A stretch of DNA of 39,351 nucleotides, from positions 85,322 through 124,672 of the forward strand of contig JBBHKE010001884.1 of the NCBI GenBank assembly GCA_037447655.1, given 5' to 3'. A model generated the notes under the pieces. It did not search any database. It saw only the letters and a program-made list of their open reading frames with translations, and was not told the DNA's origin. Every line of letters begins with the position of its first letter. Positions within the stretch are counted from its first letter, which is position 1. This document shows, piece after piece, positions 19,548 to 28,512 of the stretch. The translations under genes and the position numbers were made by a program. The DNA comes from Zygnema cylindricum (Eukaryota; Streptophyta; Zygnematophyceae; Zygnematales; Zygnemataceae).

Positions 19548-21665
19548 AAGAATACTCCCCTAGCGTGAAGTGACCCTTATAATTCCCCCCCCCAGCTCCT
19601 TCGCTTGCGGAGGAGCTGGTCAAAACGGTCGGCAGCTCACGACAGCCATGGCAAAATCAATGGCCAGCTGGCTCAGCTATCAATGGAGGAACTAAGCACT
19701 CCATGTGGAACCCTTGGTTACAATGGTCGCACAAGAGCATGGAAGTCTCGCCGTCTGCTTGCCTGCAAATGGTACATTTCGTCGCCTCGTTGATTGGCAT
19801 TCTCATCGAATCCATATTCTGTGACAAATTCGGTAAGTAACAAGGTGCACAATTCTTCGAATGCTCTCGAATTATCCTTGTATCCGCACCCTGCAAACCC
19901 AACATCCCATTAGCATCCATTTCCACCACACGAAGAATGTGTGGTGAAACATCCGTGTCCAAAGTGTCGAAAGATTGTCGTCGAAGGTACACGTAATCTC
20001 CGACTTGGTAAGATTTCTGTTGAGGCTTGTAACTGCCACTTCGCGTGGTGGCAAAGCGCAAAGTATCCCGATGTTGGGCAATCTGCAAATTATCAAAAGC
20101 CATGGGCATCTCACGAGCGAAAAGCAAAGCACGGCGAGTTAGTTCTTCCAAGAATATGGTGTTAGACATTAGAGGCAAAGGTAAACTTGCTGCTTTCTGA
20201 ATATTCCGACCGAGCAAGGGTGCTCAACCGAAGAGAATATAGTACGCACTGAAATTAGCCAAGCTAGCCAGTACGGACGTCCGGTATCCCATGGTGATAT
20301 AGCCCAAGGATTTGTCCCAAACGGAGATGTGTTTCTCTAAACAATGCTTTCGGAAGGCCCGCTTGAAAGTTTGGACAGCTCGTTCCGCCAAGCCATCGGC
20401 TTGTGGGTGATCACGACTCGTCCGGCGATGATCAATTAAAGCTTCATCCAACATCTCTTGAAATTCCCCGCGGAACTCCATACCTTGGTCCGTGAGAACC
20501 TCTGCAGGAGCTCCATAACGCATGAGAACGTGCTCTTTAAAAGCCGCAGTGGTCAATTTAGCGGTCTTGTCTGGAAGAGCGACCACCTCTACCCACTTGC
20601 TAAAATTTTCAATCATCATCATGATGTATTGTTTCCCCTTTCGAGATAAGGGAAACGGTCCGGCGAGATCCACGGACCAGAGATAAAACAATCCTCTGAT
20701 AAGCAATGGCTGTAGAGACACCTGCCGATTAGAGAAAGAGGTGCGTAACCGGTCGCATGTGGCGCATTTGTGGAGAATGGCCCCCACATCCGCTTACATT
20801 CCGGACCACCAATATCGTGCCTGTACAAGGCTCAAAGTACGCTTGGTCCCGTAATGGCCAAGCTCGGTATGTATCTGCTCAATCAAGGACAAGCGCTCGG
20901 TTGGCCGAGGGACATGCCGATGACTGTTGTCCGCTAGCAATCGAACTAAAGATCCGTCGAGCCACATATAATTTTTGGCTCGTTTCTTTACTCGATCTTC
21001 CCCCTCAGCATTAGTACCGGGCCAAAAGGTTTGAGAGGAGAGGAAGAGAATTAACGGGCCGTCGCGCCATGGATCTGTGGCCGGCCTAGAGTGAGGAATA
21101 GAAGAGAGACAGTAAGTGATATAGAAACCGGCCGACATGGCCGGTACCTCGTCCCCGTCGAAATCTTGCCGGACACCGTTATCGGTGGTCCGAGGTAGTG
21201 GATTCCGAGAAATCTCGTCGGCGTTCAAGCTTAACAAACCGGGCCGATGGATGATCTCAACATTGTACTCTTGTAAAATTAAAGCTCGTCGAGCAAGCTT
21301 CCCTGAAAGCTTATCGTTGGTCATCAACCAATGAAGGGGTTAATGGTTAGTTAGAAGCGTGAATGGCTTGTCGTAAAGATAATGTTGAAAATGAACGATA
21401 CCCTATACCGCGGCGAGACATTCACCCTCGTAACTACTGTAATTAGATTCAGCTCGGTTCTTGCTTCGGCTAGCGTATGCTACTACGTTATCCTCTCCAT
21501 TCAACTCTCTTTGCGTTAAAATAGCCGCGATGCCTGGCTTCCCGAAATCAAATTGTAGGCAAAAGGGAAGCTTGTGGTTAAGAGTTCAAAGAATGGGGGC
21601 GCAGGAGAGGACGGTTTTCAGTTTTTGAAACACTTCTACCTGGGTGGGTCCCCAAACAAAAGGCA
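19548..21665 (-). pseudogene. Ty3/Gypsy pol remnant: RT end, RNase H, integrase, PHD finger
   Basis: A single minus-strand frame can be followed from about 21667 to 19600 without a frameshift. Order: the end of reverse transcriptase (PFVWGPTQVEVFQKLK), RNase H (AYASRSKNRAESNYSSYEGE, then LHWLMTN, HRPGLLSLNADEISR), the integrase zinc finger (HTELGHYG...CATC), the integrase core with D (SVDLAGPF), D (LTDQGMEF) and E (GLAERAVQ), the C-terminal domain, and a PHD finger. Six in-frame stops interrupt it: 21586-21588, 21403-21405, 21340-21342, 20794-20796, 20224-20226 and 19657-19659. Two replace expected Trp codons. RT upstream of the YVDD region, protease and gag are missing; LTR D occupies that side. 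On the 3' side a run of 9 G (19587-19595) may be the polypurine tract. The element is dead. Confidence 0.9.
19642..19776 (-). other. PHD finger fused to the Gypsy integrase C-terminus
   Basis: The order is CTIC, LLCDHC, GFH, MEC, then FCHGC after a TGA that replaces the conserved Trp. This gives the complete C4-H-C3 ligand set of a PHD finger. PHD fingers often read histone H3 tails, so it may have guided integration, as chromodomains do in chromoviruses. I recall PHD-tailed Gypsy polyproteins in green algae, so the fusion itself may be known. Confidence 0.8.
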
Positions 21666-22874
21666 TGTTGATATTTGAGTATTTTCTAGGTCTGTATTAG
21701 GATAGAAAAAAAACTGAGGCGGTCTGCCTCTAACTCCCCTATCCAAGCCCCCACACTTGTTGTAGTCACTAAAGGCCGGATAGGGAGCTAGAGCCATGGC
21801 TGCCTAGGCTCTCTAGAGAAGACAGGGGGTGAATTAGGTAGACTTACCAAAAGTTAGTTGTCGGACGCAGGAATTGATCCTGGTACCTGCCGTCCGTCGA
21901 CCGGCATTAGCCGTTAGCTCTAGCCGTTATGTCTAGGAATGATATTACGATGTATAGGGTTTGATAAATATATAAATCTTTATATGTAGATAAATCCGTT
22001 CTACGGCTTATAGACACTTTGTACATAGATACAGTTTGATTCAGTACGAAGTACGGTATGTGGACAGAACGGATACCGCGCATTTGTTTCGATAGCGAAA
22101 CAAATACCGCGCATTTGTTTTGATAGCGAAACGAATACCGCGCGACGAATTTCAGCGGCTAGGATTATAGCGGGTTTTGATCGAACGGCCGCGATAGGCG
22201 CCGCGATCACGGAAATGTACTTTTGGCGTTTTACGGTCTTTGCCACGTCAGATAACACGTGGCGTAATAACATTGGATTACGGGAATTTCGGAGATTACA
22301 TGAACTAATCGTGATTTGACACGTGTCGACATTTTGGCCATGTCGTACAATGGCCGTACAGAAAGTACACCCACACCTTTACTTTTCTGTACGGCACAGT
22401 AATTTGATTGGTGCCGTACTTCAGTAGATAGAGTTTTAGAGAGGGAATAAGACTTAGAAAATTTTGGGTAGATTGCTGCCTCTCCGAGAGAGCACCTTGT
22501 ATAAATGGCAAACTTTGGCCAGCCATAACAATCAATTTACTTGACCATTTTCAGTGATTCTTTTTGCTACGGACTCAGGGGAGTCCAGGCTACACAAGGG
22601 TGTAGTCGGTCAGAGTTTTTGTCTTCAGGGTGGCTGTATTTCTAAGGGAAAGTCAAAGTGGGTGAATGTGTCCAAATCTCATATTCTAACTTTGCATTCT
22701 GTGGTGGAACTGACTACACAGAAAGTGTTATTTCAGAGGGGTGAATCTATATTGGGATTGTGACTGTCAAGGGGTCAGTCATTTGGGTTTATATTAACTT
22801 GGAGTCGGCACTATCTAGATTAGCTTCTTTTGGATCTGCATACTTTGAGGGCCAATGGAGGTCTCAGAGTTTCA
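21666..22874 (+). mobile_element. Copia LTR D, full length, 1209 bp
   Basis: It runs from TGTTGATATTTG to GAGTTTCA. In order it holds CACTTGTTGTAGTCACT...CCATGGCTGCC, an antisense tRNA-like block, a perfect hairpin ATTTGTTTCG-ATAG-CGAAACAAAT (22082-22105) with a partial repeat, CACGTGGCG, CTCTCCGAGAGAG, a TATA box (TATAAA, 22500-22505) and the leader stem-loops. The left flank is Gypsy (AGGCA) and the right is Copia E gag (ATTAC). The flanks do not match, so there is no target duplication. Confidence 0.85.
21855..21930 (-). other. tRNA-like block of LTR D (antisense)
   Basis: GATCAATTC at 21871-21879 is a perfect B box. CGGCTAATGCCG (21901-21912) resembles an A box but lies closer than usual. 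A TTTT run follows at 21852-21849. Confidence 0.5.
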
Positions 22875-23552
22875 ATTACAGTAAAAACAATTCTTAGGCC
22901 GATCTCCGAACTCACTATTATCTTTACTTTTCTGAAACAAAGACTTAGATTCCTTTATATTCCTTTCACTTGATAAAACCTTTCTATTAGCTTCTTCATC
23001 TAGAACAACTCGTCTAGCTACAGTTAAACTCCAATCTTTTTTATCAATTAAAGTCAATCGATCCAGTGCACTCTTATATTCTTTAGGTAGACTTCTCATT
23101 AACAAGATAGCTTGTTGAGCATCTATAAAGTTTCCTCCTGCCAAATCATTTTCTGCAAATAATACTTGTAAGTCAATACAGTGTTTCTCCATACTACCTC
23201 CTACATACTTGTGTTCAACTATTTTGGTAACACTGCTAAGGCAATGATATAAAGTCGTCTTTTCATACATACATTCTAAGCTCTTCCATAATTCAGATGC
23301 CCTTTTAAAACTTAGGTATGACATTACCAAATCCTGAGTCAAGGAGTTCTTGATAACCCTTAGACACTCATGATTTCTCCTTTTCCATCCATTTGATGTT
23401 TCGGCCAAGGTACCGTCCACGACATCCATTAGCTCCATTATCTCGAAGTAGCTCTCGAGCGCACACTTCCAGTAGTGATATTTTGATCCATCAAATATAG
23501 GTAGCCATGGGTGTGGGCCCATAACCTGTTGTCCATAGCCTATTTCAGCCAT
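22875..23552 (-). pseudogene. Copia E gag, 5' part, cut at the zinc knuckle
   Basis: An open frame starts at an ATG 26 bases inside the LTR (23552), is read through the PBS (encoding VMGPHPWLPIFDG) and keeps the UBN2-type Gag core (YHYWKCALESYF, LWKSLECMYEKTT, YVGGSMEKH, LLMRSLPKEYKSALDRL). It ends at CFYCN, the first half of a CCHC knuckle, where LTR D starts. The protein is about 222 residues before the junction; the usual Gag-Pol continuation is lost. The same Gag family occurs in elements A and C, but this member is distant. Confidence 0.85.
23514..23526 (-). other. Copia E primer-binding site
   Basis: GGTTATGGGCCCA on the minus strand, directly after the LTR end CAACA (23527). It is complementary to the initiator tRNA-Met anticodon arm and contains an in-frame ATG of gag. 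Confidence 0.8.
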
Positions 23553-24602
23553 GGATTACTCACGGAAACACCCACAGACTACCTCAAAAACAGTTGTGTT
23601 TCAGACAGCACAGATAACTTTAAAAATAATAGAATCACCTCAAACTGCACCAATATGCATTATACCATAAACACTGTAATCTCCCAAAGTTACAGCCAAA
23701 TCCACCAAGGCATCTAGAAGATATAAGCTCCAGAGTATCACAAAAACAGTTGACAACTTCACAAACTAACCACTTAGACTGCTCACAGAATCTTATAGAG
23801 ATATTGGAATACAATGAAACTTCACAAACATATATATTCTATATCATAGAAAAACACCACAAAGTTTCATATGAAAGCACCAAACAGAGTAATCACACCA
23901 ATAGGTCAAAGATGCAGAAAACAGTGTGCCATTGCTTTGAGAAACTTGACTGTGATGTCACAATAATCTAAGTCCTACAAGTTATACTCAGAGATTTTAC
24001 TACTGTATGTACGGAGGCATAACAGCCGTACATTATCTACCACCTACCTAAATTACTACGAGTATACCCGAATAATTCGATGTATGTCAGAAAGAATTAA
24101 TCTATACTAATAAACTAATTAACAAAAGGACAAACCACTGTTCATCCAAATATTTACACCGACATCTCAGAAACGTCAACTTGCTTAGTCACTTGTGATA
24201 TTCGTATGAATCTCGTCCACCGACTTGATTCCTATCAACAGCTGCTGCGTTGTCAGCTTCGTCGCAGCTGCGTTGTCACATACCTGGACATATCCAAAAA
24301 TAACCGCAGCTTCGTAGCTGCTGCGTTGTCATATTTAAAGTTCATTTGTCTCATATAGCACGCCGTACCGGCGGCGCATGTTTCAATGTTTCGTACATTT
24401 CAAATCGGATCGCTTCGCGATCCACCGTCCATTTCTTACTGCGTAGTTACGCCACTCAATAACTCCCTTACTTCACTTTAGTTTTATCCGGCTCCCCCAA
24501 TCCGTGAATTCATTCAAACCTCCTCGTTAATAATAAACGCACGAAATGTCTTAATCGTATAAAAGGTCGCGTACGCACGAAACTAAATTTTCAAAAACAA
24601 CA
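23527..24602 (-). mobile_element. Copia E 5' LTR (start uncertain)
   Basis: The 3' end at 23527 is fixed by the PBS. The start is a guess: TGTTGTTTTTGAAAATTT at 24602 gives TG...CA ends and 1076 bp, close to LTRs C and D. I see no tRNA-like block here. GCAGCTGCTGCGTTGTCA-type direct repeats lie at 24237-24330. Confidence 0.4.
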
Positions 24603-25187
24603 CCTCTTAGGTACACTTGGGTTTCACGTACAGTGTTACTATTCCAGGTATTTCTATGTAATAGTGCAAAATAGATATTGATACTCAGTGTGAGTATAAG
24701 ACTTAGGACTTGGAATATTTTTGTATCCAAACTTCTAGATAGTGAAAAAATGTAAAAGGTTGTTGGGAAACTTCTCAGTCTCATATCTTGTGTTGTGTTT
24801 GGTCAATTGTGCTGCAACTTTGGAAATTGTCAGTATTTGTGATATTCTATATTATGGTATAGTTTGACTGTGTTTAGATATTTGTATCCTATTTTGTGAG
24901 CTCTTGAAACCAGCTGTTTGATAAGATTCTTGATAGCTTCTCTTAGTGAATTATGTCAACTTCTACTACTATTGCCGCTGCTCCACCTCCACTGGTGGTT
25001 GTGGAACAACAGTTTCATCGTTCTAAACGCAAACGGGCAAAACATAGCAAATCGTGTACTTTTCCTCGTAGCTTAAAATCGTTTACAAATTTTGAAAAAT
25101 TGTTGCACGTGTGAATATGTGTTCCTATTTGTTTATCGAAAATACTTTGTTTTAAAACACATCGCCGATGTGTTTTAAAGAAAATTT
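24603..25187. other. Intergenic DNA with a 53-codon open frame
   Basis: ATG at 24953 opens a frame to TGA at 25112-25114. It starts MSTSTTIAAAPPPLVVVEQQ and has a basic HRSKRKRAKH stretch. It could be the first exon of a gene or chance. Nothing else is recognised. Confidence 0.25.
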
Positions 25188-25400
25188 TGAAGATGACGTT
25201 TTTTCACGTGGTCGTGGGTCGAAAAACACAAGACGACAACATGTAGTACATTCTACGTTCGAGGATGACCCAAAATGTACTTCTGCGTTTTTTGATTTCT
25301 TTATACGGGTGCTACTTCCACGGTACGGCGCTAAGTTTTACAAGAAAACACAAAAAAAAACCCTTACTTTGGCACATGGGGACATACCCTAACTTACAAA
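25188..25400 (+). repeat. Dispersed repeat family X, copy 3
   Basis: Longest copy of the family also seen at 12660-12840 and 14281-14400. The shared words CACAAGACGACAAC, GTACATTC, ACGGCGCTAAGTTTT and CCCTTACTT..GCACATGGGG are in the same order. No terminal repeats were found. Confidence 0.6.
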
Positions 25401-25862
25401 AAATGATCACACAAACATGACAATTTTAAGCACACAAAAGACCAACGTTAATTGAACTTACAAACGATGACTACCCACGAAGATAAAAAAAATATGGTAT
25501 ATTGTTCCCCTCGACTTCAAAATGGTAAATTTTACAATCGTGAAAATTTTTGATATGGATTAGATCCTTTGGTGAAAGGTTTATAAGGGTTTTGTAATAT
25601 CCCACCTTTTTGCATAGAAGTAAGGTCGTCGCTTCAATTCCCTAAATATCACATAACACACGTCCAATGTAAAAGGTGGTTAGAGATTAAAGTGGATAAT
25701 TTATTAGAAAGCGCAATGGATATTTTATCCAACCTATGGATTTAAACGTTTGGTGTGTCAATTTTCAAACAAAATCGTTTAAAAAATTGTTGAACGTTCC
25801 GATTTTTTTTTTGCAAATGGGACATCTTCACTTATCGGGACCAATGAGCGTAATATTTTCTT

Positions 25863-26432
25863 TTATAATCCACATCGTCTCAAGTCACCACCTGCGTATA
25901 GAATACCACAAAACAATAAAACGTGTGTCTCGGTCGGATATACGAGGGTCACGCCACCATTGGTCTTGTCACCACAAGGGAATAAAACGAAGTCAACCCG
26001 CGGATTTCCAACGCTTTTGTAGTAAGGGCAAAGAGGGAGAGTATATGAGAAACCTTTTGTTTGAAGTTTTTTCTGCCTTAACGCCAATGGTGTCAATTCC
26101 ATCTCGCACAAATTTATAAGCAATAAAAAGTTCGCCTCTATGTGAGCTAAGACGCAACCAAGTATTGTTAAAACTAATTGGATGGTTAGAATCATAAGGT
26201 GGATTCTCTCATAGTGGAGGTCAGGGCGAAACCCAAACGTAGACGTAAAGCAAACGTAAACTAATAAGACATCAATACGTGTGTTTAAAAGATTAAGGTG
26301 ACTTACAACCTCATAATAACCTTTGACGACGAACGCAACCATAAGCGAGAGCGCCATTGAACGCAAAGTGTCACATCCAACCGTTTTGTAATTCAAAATT
26401 TTAACAAATTTATTAGATAAGCGCCGCCGCAT
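25863..26432 (-). CDS. Uncharacterised open frame, 189 codons
   Basis: I do not recognise it. It has a hydrophobic stretch near the middle (LTIQLVLTILGCVLAHI) and no known motif. An overlapping 127-codon frame lies on the other strand (25736-26119), so neither is privileged. No promoter or splice evidence was seen. In an AT-rich window an open frame of this length is unusual but can arise by chance. Confidence 0.2.
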   Translation of the reverse strand: MRRRLSNKFVKILNYKTVGCDTLRSMALSLMVAFVVKGYYEVVSHLNLLNTRIDVLLVYVCFTSTFGFRPDLHYERIHLMILTIQLVLTILGCVLAHIEANFLLLINLCEMELTPLALRQKKLQTKGFSYTLPLCPYYKSVGNPRVDFVLFPCGDKTNGGVTLVYPTETHVLLFCGILYAGGDLRRCGL

Positions 26433-26573
26433 CTAAAATTTCAATACGACTTGGATAAAATTATTGAGGTCACGAAAAATGCAGCGAAAGTTGATGTTAG
26501 GTGACATTGAATCTTAACTACTCAAAATATATCGCAACAAAGTTATTTTGATTGGGGTAAAACCTAGATCACT

Positions 26574-27641
26574 GCAGGACAGATGGTGGATTTGGAACAC
26601 AATGGTTAAAATAATCTTGGTTCGATAGAACACCATTGAGCTTTTGAGCAGAGGAAAGAGTGGTAAAGCCTTGTGCCGAAACTAATTGGAGAGATCAAGA
26701 GAACAAGAACCTTATGGGAGTTTTGGTGGAGGAGGGAGAGGATTTTAACCGGATGGATCCGAATCTCGGCCTCCAAAGGGGCTTTGCCATTTTTGGAAAA
26801 AACCGGGTCAGTACATGGTAGAGTGCACCAAGCTAACGGAGATGAGGCTTAAGGAAAACAAATATGAAAGACCTTCCGGAAAGAAGAAGGCACTAGTGAC
26901 CACACAAGTGAAAAAGAGAGTTTGGAGAGGAGGAGACCTCGGACAAAGAGGATGGGGAGCTTCTTCTCAACGAAAAACAATAAGAGAAGGAGATCCCAAG
27001 GAGGCAGAAATGAGCGATCAGAGATGTCCAAGAAGCTCCGGAGGAAGGTTGGATTATTGACTCGAGTGCTTCAATGCATATGTGCCGTGAAAAGCAATTA
27101 TTTACTAAGGTGAGAAAGATTCCCATTGTAGAGATAGAGTATAGGGATGGGAGAGTGGTAACTACGGATCTAATTGAGGGTCAAACGTCCATTTTGATGT
27201 TCTAACATATTCTCTGTAAAGATAGAGTATGGGGATGGGAGAGTGGTAACTACAAATCTAATAGAGGGTCAAACGTCCATTGTGATGTTGTGAGATGTTT
27301 TCTATATACTCCAGTTAAGCAAGAATCTCACCTCTACCTCTATCTTGGATGATAAAGATTTTGAGACTTACACTAAGAAGGGAACTTTCACAGCAAAGTA
27401 TGATGATAAGGTCTATTTCACTGTTGACAAGGGTAGCTAAGGAATGTCTAGGCTTAACTTGAGCAATTAGAATAAGAATGCTTATTATGTTGGTGTCCCC
27501 AAGATAATGATTTTCCATAAGCAGCTAGGGCATGTGCATTAAGATAGATTGAGGGATATGAAAAAACTGCGTGTAGTGGAAGGGATTCACTTTGGGGATA
27601 GTGAAGTGATGCATGATTTTAGTGGTTGTGCACAAGGTAAG
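26574..27641 (+). pseudogene. Copia B, left part: gag end, protease, pre-integrase
   Basis: Homology to element C gag begins abruptly at GCAGGAC (26574), so the 5' LTR and most of gag are lost. The zinc knuckle reads CHFWKKPGQYMVEC: the second Cys is Trp. The protease site reads DSSAS rather than DSGAS. An 88-bp internal duplication starts at 27132 and 27220. The frame is broken repeatedly. The pre-integrase ends SGCAQGK at 27641, where element A is inserted; the frame resumes at 33854. Confidence 0.9.
27637..27641 (+). repeat. Target-site duplication GTAAG, left copy
   Basis: GTAAG precedes TGTTGAAAAG of element A. The second copy is at 33854-33858. A 5-bp duplication is typical of Copia integrase. 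Confidence 0.95.
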
Positions 27642-27786
27642 TGTTGAAAAGAGGTAATTAATAGTTCACTTCCCTATTTTAGTTTTGTTTTAAAGAAAGA
27701 GAGTGAGGATCAAAGGCGCGCCATGGCTGCCGCCATATTTAGAAAGTGGCAGTTTTTGCAGATAAGGGTATTTTGGATAAAATGAT

Positions 27787-27853
27787 GCCTAGGTCTAGAT
27801 TTGAACCTGTGACCTCTAGAATCTTTATAGCCTAACGCCTTAACCATTAAGGC
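27787..27853 (-). other. tRNA-like block in the Copia A 5' LTR (antisense)
   Basis: The A box TGGTTAAGGCG (27846-27836) and B box GTTCAAATC (27806-27798) both match the Pol III consensus exactly, 29 bases apart. A perfect stem CGCCTT-AATGGTT-AAGGCG surrounds the A box, as in a D arm. A TTTT run (27782-27779) follows the 3' end. The rest does not fold well, so I call it tRNA-like. Confidence 0.6.
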
Positions 27854-28302
27854 GTTACGAAACGATACACGTGACGGGTTTCATAAATATATAAACATTA
27901 ACGAAACAGCTAATTAACAGCAGACTAACCAAAATGAGCAATTTCTGCATGTACGCGAATCTGAACCGTGTAAAATATGTTTTGATCGGACGGCCGGCAT
28001 TAAAGCCGCCACGCGAAGTGAGCTTTTCGGCGGCATACGGATATAGCGTCACGCGGTGCCACGTGGCGCCACATTATTTGATACCGGAGAAGATGGGAGG
28101 AGGAACCATGGCTTCCGATATGACAGGTGTCACCTTGTAGACCTTGTCGTACAATAGTTGTACAATAAGTACATCGCCCATTGTACCTTCTTGTACTTTA
28201 TAGTGTTCCTATTGGACTAGGGTTTAATAGTAGGTAGTCGTGAGTAGGCAGACCGAGACTTAGTAATATTTAGGTACCTCTCTCTCTAAGAGAGCTTGTA
28301 AC

Positions 28303-28308
28303 TATAAA
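28303..28308 (+). promoter_or_regulatory. TATA box of the Copia A 5' LTR
   Basis: TATAAA lies just after the CTCTCT/AGAGAG inverted repeat. The same arrangement occurs in LTRs D (22500-22505) and G. Transcription would start near 28335, placing the stem-loops and the gag ATG in the RNA leader. Confidence 0.6.
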
Positions 28309-28336
28309 GGTCATCTTTGACCAGCCATAACTTACT

Positions 28337-28406
28337 GCTCGGGTGAGCAAATTCAGTGATTCTTTTTGCGTTTGACTCAGGGGAGTCTTGTCCTCACAAG
28401 GGTGAG
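28337..28406 (+). other. Leader stem-loops of Copia A
   Basis: There are three small hairpins: GCTC-GGGT-GAGC (28337-28348), GACTC-AGGG-GAGTC (28374-28387) and CTCAC-AAGG-GTGAG (28393-28406). The last two recur in LTRs C, D and G. The third shows paired changes (CTTCAC/GTGAAG in C, CTACAC/GTGTAG in D) with loop AAGG kept. This suggests an RNA structure in the genomic transcript, perhaps for packaging, dimerisation or translation. Confidence 0.6.
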
Positions 28407-28512
28407 AGTCGTCAGAATATTTGTGTGCCTGGGCGGCGCTTATTCAGCGGGAAAGTAGAAGGGACAAATATTATCCTAGAGGCTTTACATAGGCTGCTCA
28501 TTCTGTGGGTCA

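Noticed and set aside
27787-27853. A functional host tRNA gene
   Set aside because: Only the A-box arm and B box are good; acceptor and anticodon stems do not pair, and the sequence is repeated in both LTRs as part of the transposon.
27855-28140. Paired small ORFs in the Copia A LTRs (about 65 and 68 codons, both LTRs)
   Set aside because: They lie in U3, overlap each other on opposite strands, and are identical only because the two LTRs are identical.
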